This document shows, in pieces, positions 52,929 through 62,051 of a stretch of 64,000 nucleotides of DNA (positions are counted from its first letter, which is position 1; the number at the start of each line of letters is the position of its first letter). This DNA comes from Acidiphilium iwatense (GTDB lineage Bacteria > Pseudomonadota > Alphaproteobacteria > Acetobacterales > Acetobacteraceae): the NCBI RefSeq assembly GCF_021556475.1, contig NZ_JAKGBZ010000015.1, positions 19,407 to 83,406 on the forward strand. Direction: 5' to 3'. The translations under genes and the position numbers were made by a program. The notes below the pieces were generated by a model. That model was not told the DNA's origin and ran no database searches. It saw only the letters and a program-made list of their open reading frames with translations.

Positions 52929-54891
52929 GATATTCGCTCCCCCGAAGCTCAGCCTAACCGTCCCGGCAGGCCTGAATGGGCCACGCCTCTGGGTGCGCCG
53001 TCTGGCGATTTGGGAAGCGCCAGGCGGGCAGAAGATCCGCGACGTCGACCTTCGCCGGGGACTCAACATCGTCTGGTCCCCAGACGGCTTCGATGACATC
53101 AGCGCTGGCGGCGTGCGCGCCATAGGTCACGGAAGCGGCAAGACCCTTTTTTGCCGCCTGCTGCGCTACTGCCTCGGCGAGCAGCGTTTCGCCGACGAAA
53201 CCCAACGGGAACGCATCGCGCTCGCCTTTCCCAATGGCATCGTCGGCGCGGAGGTGATGCTTGACAACGTGTGCTGGGCTGTCGTGCGGCCACTGGGCAT
53301 CCGGCGCCGGCATGTGGCGATCGCCGACGGCAACCTTGATGAGATCGCCGCTGGCGATGGCGCGACGACAAGCATCGATCCGCTGGTCGAGGCCATCGAA
53401 CATGCCATCGTGACGCCTGGCGTTGCGGCACTGGCTCGCCTTCAGCCGGACCAAAAAGCATGGCCGATCGCCCTCGCCTGGCTTACCCGCGATCAGGAAT
53501 GCCGCTTCGACGACGTTCTCGACTGGCGTTCGCCAGCATCCGGCTCCGATGCGCCGCTTCCGGCGAGCGGACGTGAGACCGGGCCTCGGCGTGAAGCGCT
53601 TCGGGCATTCCTTCTGGCGATCACCGAAGAGGAACAGCAAACGCGGCGGGGGGAGGAAGCGCTGCGAACCGAAGTCGCCACGGCGGAGCGGGAAGCGTCG
53701 TACCTCGATTGGGATCGCGGCAGACGCCACGATCGATTGATTGATCAACTTGGCTTTGCCGGACAAACCGTGCCGGAGATGCCCTTGCTTCTCGAGCTGT
53801 TTCGCAAGGCTACCGATGAGCGGCTCGCAGCGGCCGCTCAGCTTCCGACAGGCGACACCGCGGAACTTGGGCAAGCCCGAAAGGGATTGCAGGAAGCCCG
53901 CGAAGAACTGCGGCGCACCGACGAAGAGCGCATCCGCCTGGAGGCCCAGATACCGGCGGAGAAGCACGTCCTGGCTCTGCTCTCCAGCGAAATTCCGAGT
54001 CTGTCAGCGGCGGCGGAGAATGCGGCCAGTCAGGTGTGCCCGATCTGTGAGGTGCCGATTGACAAGGCGCTCGCGGAGAAATGCGGTTTGTCCCACAAGC
54101 TGCACAATGAGACGGAATGCAGAGCCAGGCTCGCCGCGAAGCGTCAGGAGATCGGCGATCAGAACCAAAAGATCGATGGTTTGGAAGCTAGGCTGAAGGC
54201 CCTTCAGCCTGCCGCCGCTCTCGCGCGCCAGCGGGTCGAGCAGGCGGAGAAGCGCGTTCAAGCCATCGAAGACGTGCGCGACACGCGTGCGTCGGCCTGG
54301 CAGGCCGCGACACGACTCAAGGAAGGGGTCGAGCGCTTTTCCGAGCTATCCACCGAGCGAGATGAGGTGCGAAAGCGGTTGCGCAACCTTGAGGACAGAT
54401 TGACCAAGGAACGGGAGCGGCTTGCGGCCTTCCGCGACAAGCAGGGCCTGACCTTCGGTCGAATAACGGAGAAATTCTCAGCCATCATTCGTCGCCTGGT
54501 CAACGAGAATGCGAAGGGAGCCGTGGCGCTGAGCGGCGATAGGCTGCAATTGACTGTCGATGTCGATGGCGATCGCCGTACAGCCGCCATCGAGTCCCTG
54601 AAGGTATTGGCTTTCGACCTCGCCTGCCTCTGTTTGAGCATTGAGGGCGCGACGCGCCTCCCCGCATTCCTCGTCCACGACAGCCCCCGTGAGGCCGATC
54701 TCGGCCTGAGCATCTATGACGAGCTGTTCCGCCTGATGCGCGAACTTGAGGAGATGACAGGAACAACGGCTTTTCAGTACATCGTGACGACCACCACCCG
54801 TCCCCCCGATGACCTCCGCTGCGATCCTTGGCTGAGACTGACCCTGAAGGGAGCGCCTGGGCCGGAACGTCTGATGGCGCGCGATCTATAG
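52912..54891 (+). CDS. Rad50/SMC-like ATPase with zinc-hook CxxC
   Basis: 659 residues from the ATG at 52912, which overlaps the methylase gene by 17 bases (an upstream ATG at 52864 would overlap more). Walker A IGHGSGKTLF (72-78) follows a RecF/Rad50-like first strand. Two coiled coils (about 265-375 and 390-545) flank CPIC (376-379), a zinc-hook-like apex. The Walker B region is FLVHDSPREADLG (about 586), with a DSP in place of the usual DEP or DE. Likely a DNA-clamping or sensing ATPase. Such proteins are not part of published DISARM sets as I know them. Confidence 0.8.
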   Translation: MPQQHEIFAPPKLSLTVPAGLNGPRLWVRRLAIWEAPGGQKIRDVDLRRGLNIVWSPDGFDDISAGGVRAIGHGSGKTLFCRLLRYCLGEQRFADETQRERIALAFPNGIVGAEVMLDNVCWAVVRPLGIRRRHVAIADGNLDEIAAGDGATTSIDPLVEAIEHAIVTPGVAALARLQPDQKAWPIALAWLTRDQECRFDDVLDWRSPASGSDAPLPASGRETGPRREALRAFLLAITEEEQQTRRGEEALRTEVATAEREASYLDWDRGRRHDRLIDQLGFAGQTVPEMPLLLELFRKATDERLAAAAQLPTGDTAELGQARKGLQEAREELRRTDEERIRLEAQIPAEKHVLALLSSEIPSLSAAAENAASQVCPICEVPIDKALAEKCGLSHKLHNETECRARLAAKRQEIGDQNQKIDGLEARLKALQPAAALARQRVEQAEKRVQAIEDVRDTRASAWQAATRLKEGVERFSELSTERDEVRKRLRNLEDRLTKERERLAAFRDKQGLTFGRITEKFSAIIRRLVNENAKGAVALSGDRLQLTVDVDGDRRTAAIESLKVLAFDLACLCLSIEGATRLPAFLVHDSPREADLGLSIYDELFRLMRELEEMTGTTAFQYIVTTTTRPPDDLRCDPWLRLTLKGAPGPERLMARDL

Positions 54892-54898
54892 GTGGGCG

Positions 54899-55657
54899 AT
54901 GATTGAAACGCCCCAGTCCTTTGTGGTCCGCGAGGAATGCGAGAAGGCCGCCTCGCAGAACGGCTTTCGTCGTGTTCTGGGCGAGGAAGCAGGATGGCGA
55001 GCATTCGCGTCCACTACGGCACACGGCGTTATCTATCTGGCCGCCGAGGGCGCCAACGGGCGATGGTTTCTCGCTGTGGACCATGCTGGCGTAGTCGCTG
55101 AACTCGAGCCGCCCTCAGCGGATGCGCAAGGCCCCGGCAAAGCCCGTTACGCCTTTGCGACGCTGCGCGAACTCTACGCTGCGCTCGATCGAGTCTACAC
55201 GCTTGGCATCAGCCTCCCTGACGCGCCGCTGCGCGAATTCGAAACCCGCGTCGCCAATCTGCCACGGACCACCGAGGCTGAACGTCTTGTCGTACAGCGG
55301 ATCGGCCAGGACATTTTCCGGGCCCGTCTGATGGACTACTGGCAGGGCCGCTGTCCGCTGACCGGCATCACCGACGTAGCCCTACTTCGTGCCTCTCACA
55401 TCATCCCCTGGGCGGAATGCGAGACCGACGCGGAAAGGCTCGACGTGCATAACGGGCTCCTCCTCTCGGCGTTGTGGGATGCCGCATTCGACCGCGCGCT
55501 GGTGACCTTCGACGACCAGGGCAGGCCCGAGTTCTCGCCGAGTCTCAGCGAGCGGGCGCGCGGCGAGCTCCGCTGGAATTCACCGATTTCGCTGACTGAC
55601 GAGCATCGCCGGCGGCTTGCCCGCCATCGCGAGCGAGTGCCGGGGAGTGTTGCATGA
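54899..55657 (+). CDS. HNH endonuclease
   Basis: 252 residues. The C-terminal HNH (pfam13391-type) is CPLTGITDVALLRASHIIPWAEC...RLDVHNGLLLSALWDAAFD: His of ASH near 166 and HN near 184. The N-terminal 130 residues form an unassigned domain (GWRAFASTTAHGVIYLAAEGANGRWFLAVD). It starts 7 bases after the Rad50-like gene and overlaps the next by 4, so it is a built-in nuclease of the operon rather than a chance neighbour. Confidence 0.9.
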   Translation: MIETPQSFVVREECEKAASQNGFRRVLGEEAGWRAFASTTAHGVIYLAAEGANGRWFLAVDHAGVVAELEPPSADAQGPGKARYAFATLRELYAALDRVYTLGISLPDAPLREFETRVANLPRTTEAERLVVQRIGQDIFRARLMDYWQGRCPLTGITDVALLRASHIIPWAECETDAERLDVHNGLLLSALWDAAFDRALVTFDDQGRPEFSPSLSERARGELRWNSPISLTDEHRRRLARHRERVPGSVA

Positions 55658-56748
55658 GCGACAGCCCTGCCCCCGAAGGGCGCAAGACGAAGGCGTTCGA
55701 ACTCCTGGCCTCGGTCGCGGCATTTGCCCGGGAGAAAGGGATCGCAATGAACGACCCCTCGCTCGTAACGCAGTTCATCGGGGATGCGGAGCCGAGATTG
55801 AAGGCGGCGTTGTCAGACCCACCCCTCATTCACGGCTCGCGAACAGAGCGCCTTTTCGAGGCGACAGTATTGAGCCTTGGCAAGTTCCGGCTGCTGAAGA
55901 CGGAGGATGTTGGCCGCGTACATGCTGCGGACACCTGCCGCGCGCCAGATTTCCGCGTGGTCCTGCAGGACGGGGAGCAGTGGTTGATCGAGGTCAAAAA
56001 TGTCCGCTGCAAGGAGCCATTCAAGCAGGAGACGCGGATGTCTGCCGCTTACTTGGCCTCACTCCAATCCTACGCGGATACGGTTGGGGCGCCGCTGAAG
56101 CTGGCGATATTCTGGTCGCTCTGGAACATCTGGACGGTGGTCTCGCCGGATCGGTTTCGCCGCCCGAGGGGCGAACTCCGCACCACCATGCAGGAGGCCG
56201 TTGTTGCGAACGAATTGGGAAGGCTCGGCGAAGTCACAATCATGACCAGGCCGCCGTTGCGGCTGGTGCTCGGCGCCGCAGCTGATATGCCGCGATCACT
56301 GAGCCCCGAGGGAATGGCGCAATTCATCATCGGCTCCGCGAAGCTTTTCAGCGGGGAGATCGAATTAACCGATGTCAAGGACCGCAAACTGGCAGAAGTG
56401 CTTTTACTTTATGGCGAGTGGCCGGCCGACGGTCCCTTCGTGGTGGTGAACGACGGCCAGTTTGCCGGCGTCGAGTTTATCGCGAAGCCGGAGGAGCCCT
56501 CCGACCAGGGATTCGATGGCATCGGCTCGGCCAGTCGTATTTTCAGCCGCTTCTACGCGGCGCAGACCATCGAGGGGGATCAGGTGATCCAGCTCCACGG
56601 AGAGGCTGCGCCTGAGTGGTTCGCGCCGCTCACGAATTGGGACTTCAAGAACAGTAAGCTTCCTCTTTGGTTGTTCCACCTTCAGCCGCCGGCTGCCGAC
56701 CCAGCAAGAAAAGACCCCGGTGCGAGCGCCGCGTCTCCGGTTCTCTGA
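55654..56748 (+). CDS. PD-(D/E)XK nuclease-like protein
   Basis: 364 residues. An E-bearing helix (ERLFEATVLSL) is followed by APDFRVVLQDGEQWLIEVKN, giving D99, E113 and K115, the classic restriction-endonuclease core. After that come helices and beta segments with no assigned family. It is the last gene of the six-gene operon, overlapping the HNH gene by 4 bases. It could be the effector that cuts non-self DNA, or a structural subunit. It converges with the minus-strand cassette 54 bases away. Confidence 0.72.
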   Translation: MSDSPAPEGRKTKAFELLASVAAFAREKGIAMNDPSLVTQFIGDAEPRLKAALSDPPLIHGSRTERLFEATVLSLGKFRLLKTEDVGRVHAADTCRAPDFRVVLQDGEQWLIEVKNVRCKEPFKQETRMSAAYLASLQSYADTVGAPLKLAIFWSLWNIWTVVSPDRFRRPRGELRTTMQEAVVANELGRLGEVTIMTRPPLRLVLGAAADMPRSLSPEGMAQFIIGSAKLFSGEIELTDVKDRKLAEVLLLYGEWPADGPFVVVNDGQFAGVEFIAKPEEPSDQGFDGIGSASRIFSRFYAAQTIEGDQVIQLHGEAAPEWFAPLTNWDFKNSKLPLWLFHLQPPAADPARKDPGASAASPVL

Positions 56749-56802
56749 GGAGCCTGGATTGGAAGGCGTTGGCTTCCGGAGTGGCCGGCTTGCGGAGGAA
56801 GA

Positions 56803-57801
56803 TCAGCATGGCTGACGCCCGGCACCGCCGGGGATACCGAGCAAGATAGTCTGCATGAAGTGGTTCAGGCGGTGGGCCAGCCCGTGCGCGGCTGGATCAA
56901 GTGCGCTATTGGCGCCATAGGCCCTGAGCATTTTCAAGGCCGTCGGCGTCCGCACACCGGCCTGCGTCCGCAGATGGACCAGGCTTTGGCCGAGGAAGAG
57001 CACCGGCCGCTTGACCTTGCCCGAGAAGATTTCATCCCATTCAGACTGTGGCCGGTCGATATTAGCATTGTCCGCGAGCGAGTCTAGCTGATTGCCGAGT
57101 GCGTCCATCGCAGCCTGAAGATCGGAGAACGGCCCGTTCCAAAGCGCTTGATGATCGAGCGCGTTCTTCGCGTTGATCACGACCATACCCTTATGAGCGG
57201 AACATTCCTGGTCGTCGATTTGTTTAGCGCCTTCTTTGATCCGCTCGAAGATTGTTTGGCCTTGGCTCGTGCCGATTGTCTTAATTGCTAAAGCCCACTT
57301 TTCGGCCGGCTGATCTACGCCGTCCACGGTAGGCGTCGCGGTGAGGATCACATCGGGATTGTCGCCCTTGGCCGCCGTCGGCGAATCCAATTCGACTTGC
57401 GTCCCAACGTGCGCTGCAAGGCAGCCCATATAGAGTTCGGCCATCTTGCGAGCCGTATCATCGTTATAGGCGCTCGACATGTTTTGGCTGAGCGAGGCAG
57501 CCGCAAATTTCGTCTGAGCGACCAGACGCAAGTGCGGAAGGAAGCCCGCGAATTCGGTAAGAGGCTCCGCCGAAAGCACCTTGGCCGCGAAGTCATGAAC
57601 CCCGGCTGCGGCACGAAGCAGCATGACTTGCTGTGTTCCTTGGACGAGGCCCGGATTCTTCGTCACTTCGAGAAGTTGTGTCAGGGATAATAGCTCGTCT
57701 TCGAATGACGAACCGGCCGGAGGTTGGATATTGTGCCTGCTCAGGAGAGCGAGAAAGCGGTCACAGATGCCGTCGGCGTCCTGAAACGGAACGAAGGTCA
57801 T
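56803..57801 (-). CDS. Unrecognised protein with degenerate PD-(D/E)XK-like core
   Basis: 332 residues from the ATG at 57801 (a longer start at 57828 exists). A helix KMAELYMGCLAAHVGTQVELDSP precedes NPDVILTAT and WALAIKTIG; in nuclease terms this gives D150 and K174 but Ala where the Glu should be. A GMVVINAKNALDH strand follows, as in this fold. Third gene of the minus-strand cassette, 43 bases after the previous stop. Perhaps a DNA-binding or inactive partner of the other two. No family name can be given. Confidence 0.65.
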   Translation of the reverse strand: MTFVPFQDADGICDRFLALLSRHNIQPPAGSSFEDELLSLTQLLEVTKNPGLVQGTQQVMLLRAAAGVHDFAAKVLSAEPLTEFAGFLPHLRLVAQTKFAAASLSQNMSSAYNDDTARKMAELYMGCLAAHVGTQVELDSPTAAKGDNPDVILTATPTVDGVDQPAEKWALAIKTIGTSQGQTIFERIKEGAKQIDDQECSAHKGMVVINAKNALDHQALWNGPFSDLQAAMDALGNQLDSLADNANIDRPQSEWDEIFSGKVKRPVLFLGQSLVHLRTQAGVRTPTALKMLRAYGANSALDPAAHGLAHRLNHFMQTILLGIPGGAGRQPC

Positions 57802-57844
57802 AAACGCCCCCGATCTTGAATGGCCCAAGCGTGTTCTGTGGCGC

Positions 57845-59164
57845 CTATGCGACGGGTCCTAGGGCCGTTCGGATTGCGGCAACCACGGCCTTCCCGCCGC
57901 GAAGGGACGCCTCGATAAGCGCCTGCATATGGTCCGTCGTCGCCCCTCGTGTCCCGATGTAGCCTGAGCGAACAAGCTCCACGAATCCGTCGCTGCGAAG
58001 ATAGTGTCCGTCCAGGCTCTGGTAGCATATCCGCAGGCCGCCGGCGGGGCCACTCAGCTCGCCACCGCCCATCAGATGGTCGAGGTGCCCGAGGCTCAAC
58101 AAAATGCCTGCGGACGTCGTCGCGGCGTTGCGGCGCACGAGCTTGAAGAAGAACGCGCCGCTATTCAGTCGGTAGGGGCCATTAGGCGCCAGATCACGGT
58201 CGAAGCGGCGCATGCGCGACAGCTCGTCGGTGAACTGGTCGTTGATGCGGACGATCCACCGCTGTTCGTCCGCCTCGTCATCTTCGGACAGCTTGCTCGC
58301 CATGGACCGCCGCGCTGGCCCCTCGGATTCCAACATCTTGTATTGGACCATCACCAAGGCCCCGCGAGCGTTGTTTAGATAGATCAAGTCGACGCCGAAA
58401 AGCTCTTCGAGCGGCCGTTTGTTCGCGGTGAACACATCCAACCGTTCATCTCGCCTCGCGAAGGTGGCACGGCCGGTTAAGTCACTGTCGGCGAGTCGCC
58501 AGCCGGGCATCCAGCGGGCGTCATGCTCGATTGCGGCGTCCTCCAACACGCGCACGGTCGCGATCGCGGTGTCGTCACCGGTAAGGGCAATCGATGATGC
58601 GCCATCGTTTCCGCCGAAAGCCTTGATCGCCAGTGCGACCGCGTCCTGTTGCAGGCCGCGGGCGTTGTTGTACCGGGACGGACGGCGCAGATGGGCGAGA
58701 ATCCGAGTGAGCGGCGGAGTGTTCTGCGGATCTTCGGCTATTGCGGCAATAAGCGCGGTGCCGAGCTTCGGCGAGACGCGTTCGAATTGCGTTGCCCCGC
58801 TGGCCAGTCGGTCCCGCGGTGCCCGCAGGCCTGGCGCCGTCACGCTTTGGAGCAGACGCGCCAGCGACCCCGGCGCAGCCGGGCTGACAAGATCGAATAC
58901 GACGCGCGAGTCGAGGGTGGATGTCGCCGCGATCGAAGTGATTAGGCCGAGGCGGAGTGCAGGATCGAGATTGGCCGTCGAGATCAGAACGAGCCCATTA
59001 CGCTGGCCGGCGCGCGCCATTCCATGTGGGAAATGGAGGGAGAAACGCGCGCCCTGGCGACGCGTCTCGGCAATCGCGCTCCATTCGTCAGCCGTTACCC
59101 GAAGCAGCGAAACGGGCATTCGCGAGAGGTTCTTGAGGTCGTCCGCCTTCATCGTCGGTGTCAT
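57845..59164 (-). CDS. Unrecognised protein with PD-(D/E)XK-like segment
   Basis: 439 residues. The N-terminal 200 residues form an unassigned domain (SLHFPHGMARAGQRNGLVLISTANLDPALRLGLI). Residues 255-278 read FGVDLIYLNNARGALVMVQYK, a D259...QxK276 arrangement seen in QxK variants of the PD-(D/E)XK fold. The C-terminal part (GILLSLGHLDHLMG) is helical. Second gene of a three-gene minus-strand unit. The length and layout suggest a standalone effector; function unknown. Confidence 0.68.
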   Translation of the reverse strand: MTPTMKADDLKNLSRMPVSLLRVTADEWSAIAETRRQGARFSLHFPHGMARAGQRNGLVLISTANLDPALRLGLITSIAATSTLDSRVVFDLVSPAAPGSLARLLQSVTAPGLRAPRDRLASGATQFERVSPKLGTALIAAIAEDPQNTPPLTRILAHLRRPSRYNNARGLQQDAVALAIKAFGGNDGASSIALTGDDTAIATVRVLEDAAIEHDARWMPGWRLADSDLTGRATFARRDERLDVFTANKRPLEELFGVDLIYLNNARGALVMVQYKMLESEGPARRSMASKLSEDDEADEQRWIVRINDQFTDELSRMRRFDRDLAPNGPYRLNSGAFFFKLVRRNAATTSAGILLSLGHLDHLMGGGELSGPAGGLRICYQSLDGHYLRSDGFVELVRSGYIGTRGATTDHMQALIEASLRGGKAVVAAIRTALGPVA

Positions 59165-59246
59165 GCCTCCTCTGGTTCTCGATCCGCAACATTATCCGAC
59201 GATCATTGCTTCTTCTGCGTGCTCAGAAGCTGTGTTGGGGCCGGCG

Positions 59247-60491
59247 CTATTCGGGCCAATGTGAAGACAATCCGAATATCTCGGCAAGGCTCAGTCCTGG
59301 GACCTTCTTCAACCGATCCTCGACCACTTCGCAAACCTCGACACCCAAGGGCAGATTCGAAAGTGGTCGCGCCGCCCACGGATTGTGGATCAGCCGCATC
59401 TGTCTTTGCCCGACATCCCAAGGCGTGAGGCGCTCCGCCGATAGAACCGCGCTGACGCGAGTATGGATGGGTCCCTTTGACCCCCTCCAGGCGCCGTCAC
59501 AGTTCCGCACTAGGCGGTGGTCGCCATTTTCCGTCACGATCACGGCCTCCGTGCCGAAAAGGGCGTCAATTGCGGAGTCGGCGTTGGCGAATGTCTCGAG
59601 GGCGCAGACGGCGATGATGTAAGGGCGGTCGAGCTGGCCATAACGGCTAGCCTTACTCTCGACGGCCGCTTTGATCGGCAGGTGCGGTTGGACCACTCCG
59701 CCGGGCAGGATTCGGCCACCAATTGCCCGGCCGCTGGCTTGTCTGAGGTGCTTCGGCACTACAGTGATCCGCAGGGTCAGACCGTGTTCCTCGAAATTGA
59801 ATACCTGTCCTGGACGCTGCTCCGCGAAGTCGGCAACGGCACTCTCATAGTCGAGGCCGTTGACGAACCGCTGTACTTGGGTCCGCAGATGCCTACAGCG
59901 GACGGGCTGAGCCGGCGCGCCGCGATGGTGCAAATTCAGAAAGAAATCGGGCGACTCGACCTGATCGATGGCTTGCAGGACATCACGCATCCTGCGGTCG
60001 GCTCCCGGGTCGGCGCCGATTTCACCCTCGGCGACGGTGGCCTCAAGAAAGAATTCTCGGCCGTCCGGCGCAGCCACGAGGAAGTCGGGAGACCTGCCAC
60101 CGGGCAGTGGGGGCTCGACTTCAACAACTGTAAAATCACGAGCCACCAGTAGCCCGTGAAGCAGCAGTTCAAAGCACGCACTGCGATGGTGACTGTCATC
60201 GCGCGATCGGATGCGGCGGACCAAATCGTCTCGCTTGGCGGCCGGATATTGATCGAGGAGTTGATCCACGAATATTCGGACCCGCGCGGCTTCCGGCCGC
60301 GCGGACGCATTCAGATAGTCGGCGCGGCTGATCAGATGGCTTGCCGGCTCGATATCTGTCCGCTCTATGTCGTCGAAGGCGCTCACGAACGCATCCCGCT
60401 TGCGCAGAGAGCGCTTGAGCAGCCCGCATAGAAGGTCCCGCATCCGGATCGGAAGAGGTGAGAGGCCGACACGCAGGTCGTCGCGGGACAT
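59247..60491 (-). CDS. Unrecognised protein with PD-(D/E)XK-like signature (ExT variant)
   Basis: 414 residues from the ATG at 60491; an upstream start at 60569 would overlap the integrase gene. The sequence SACFELLLHGLLVARDF (helix with Glu) is followed by SPDFLVAAPDGREFFLEAT, giving D136 and E150 with Thr in place of the catalytic Lys. The C-terminal half (RPYIIAVCALETFANADSAIDALFG) is mixed alpha/beta. First gene of the minus-strand cassette, 82 bases before the next gene and 25 bases after the integrase gene, so it may use the integrase promoter. Confidence 0.68.
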   Translation of the reverse strand: MSRDDLRVGLSPLPIRMRDLLCGLLKRSLRKRDAFVSAFDDIERTDIEPASHLISRADYLNASARPEAARVRIFVDQLLDQYPAAKRDDLVRRIRSRDDSHHRSACFELLLHGLLVARDFTVVEVEPPLPGGRSPDFLVAAPDGREFFLEATVAEGEIGADPGADRRMRDVLQAIDQVESPDFFLNLHHRGAPAQPVRCRHLRTQVQRFVNGLDYESAVADFAEQRPGQVFNFEEHGLTLRITVVPKHLRQASGRAIGGRILPGGVVQPHLPIKAAVESKASRYGQLDRPYIIAVCALETFANADSAIDALFGTEAVIVTENGDHRLVRNCDGAWRGSKGPIHTRVSAVLSAERLTPWDVGQRQMRLIHNPWAARPLSNLPLGVEVCEVVEDRLKKVPGLSLAEIFGLSSHWPE

Positions 60492-60516
60492 TCGCGTGTT
60501 TGGCCCAGCTCGCCCT

Positions 60517-61857
60517 TCACGGCGTCGCCAGCATTGCTTGCTGCCCCGCTTCCTGCCTTTCCTGCGCATGCGGGGCTCCGCGACGGCGCAGATGCTGGAT
60601 TGTCTCCTTGCCGTCTAGGATATCGGCCATTTCCTGGGCGACGCGATCCGCCGCCATTTTCAGGGCTTCGTCCATATGGACGTAGCGCTGAGTGACGCCT
60701 CGGGACGCGTGCCCTAGAAGCGCGGCAATCGTTAGTTCGGAAAAGCCAAGATCACCCGCGAGGCTTGCGAAGGTGTGGCGCAGCGTGTGCGGCGTGACGT
60801 CGGTGAGCTTGGCGCGTTCACAAATGCGGTCCAGCACGCGGACGACGCCGATGAAATGGCCGTCGCCCCAGTCGGCGGGAAAAAAGAATTTCGACTCGGT
60901 CCTGGGCTGCTCGAGCAAAAGATTGACGGCCGCCTGGCCGATAACGCGGATCTGCGCACCGCTCTTGGTGTCGGGAAAACGCACAGCGCCCTCTTCCTCG
61001 TCGAGCCACGGACGCTCCACACCCAAGCCCTCCAGGCGGCGGAAGCCGGTCAGCAGCAACAAGCGGATGGCTGCAAGGCCTGTCGGGTGCTCCCCTTCCG
61101 CGGCAAGCTCGCGCATAGTCTTGCCGAGGCGTTCGATCTCAGTACGGCTGAGACGCCGATCGCGTGGCGTGCTGGCGAGCTTGCGGACTCCTCTAGCGGG
61201 GTTGTCCGGAATTTTGCCGACGCGCACCGCATGCTCGAAAATCGCGTGTAGGGTCGAGAGCGTGCGGGCCGCGACGCCTTCGCCGCCGGTCGTAGCGCCG
61301 CCGCGGCTGCCTTTGCGGGCCTTCGCGGTCTTTCCAGTGGCGATATCGGCCTGAGCGGCTTCGATGTCACCGAGTTTGAGGGCGCCGACCTGACGGCGAC
61401 CAAGCAACGGCTTGATATGCGACTCGATCCGGCTGCGGTCCATCGTGAGGGTTGAGGCTTTGATGGGACGCCGACGGCGACCGAGGATACGACCGGCCTC
61501 GGCTTCGGTGAGATACCAATCGCAGAGTTCGGCGACGGTGGTGCGCCCGGTGGCCTCCGCTTCGGCGGCGACCGGATCGACGCCCTTGGACACCGCTACC
61601 AACTTTTCGTGGGCGAGGTCACGGGCATCTTCGACGGTCATCAGGCCGAACCGGCCGATGACCGAACGACGCAACCTGCCTTCAGCCGTGCGATATTGAA
61701 TGACGAAGCTCTTCAGGCCCGAGGGCATGACCTGGACGCCGAAGCCGCGCAGCTCCTTGTCCCATACGAAAGTCTCCCGAACCTTGACCCCATCCGTCGA
61801 AGGTTTGGGAGCTTTGAGGGCGTCAACGAGGCGTTTAGTGATCTTTTCCGCAGCCAT
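60517..61857 (-). CDS. Tyrosine-type integrase (island recombinase)
   Basis: 446 residues with an N-terminal DUF4102 arm-binding domain (LRGFGVQVMPSGLKSFVIQYR), a SAM-like core-binding domain (TVAELCDWYLTEAEAG), and the catalytic domain: Arg in LLTGFRRLE, HTLRHTFAS, LLGHAS and the Tyr nucleophile in TQRYVHMDE. This class integrates genomic islands into tRNA 3' ends. Its start lies 195 bases from the tRNA-Gly fragment at 62052-62100, the expected position next to an att site. The intervening 61858-62051 is non-coding with AT-rich direct and inverted words (possible arm sites). Confidence 0.94.
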   Translation of the reverse strand: MAAEKITKRLVDALKAPKPSTDGVKVRETFVWDKELRGFGVQVMPSGLKSFVIQYRTAEGRLRRSVIGRFGLMTVEDARDLAHEKLVAVSKGVDPVAAEAEATGRTTVAELCDWYLTEAEAGRILGRRRRPIKASTLTMDRSRIESHIKPLLGRRQVGALKLGDIEAAQADIATGKTAKARKGSRGGATTGGEGVAARTLSTLHAIFEHAVRVGKIPDNPARGVRKLASTPRDRRLSRTEIERLGKTMRELAAEGEHPTGLAAIRLLLLTGFRRLEGLGVERPWLDEEEGAVRFPDTKSGAQIRVIGQAAVNLLLEQPRTESKFFFPADWGDGHFIGVVRVLDRICERAKLTDVTPHTLRHTFASLAGDLGFSELTIAALLGHASRGVTQRYVHMDEALKMAADRVAQEMADILDGKETIQHLRRRGAPHAQERQEAGQQAMLATP

Positions 61858-62051
61858 ATCAACCCCCTGCTGGAAATCTGATTAGAACATCGCTATCATA
61901 CCTCCAATCGGAGCTGAATCCAATCAGTTCGTATCAAATCGAGGGGGGTTCCAGCGTGAATGCGGCGATGACTATGATAGATAATCGCTTGTTTAAGCGC
62001 ATCTTATCGCAAATACGCGTCGCGAAGCGTGGTCCAGAGAAAGGACTGGAA

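Noticed and set aside
40471..56748. BREX or classical type I R-M system
   Set aside because: No PglZ alkaline-phosphatase-like, BrxC ATPase, HsdR or HsdS protein; the helicase pair and DUF1998 features fit DISARM/Druantia better.
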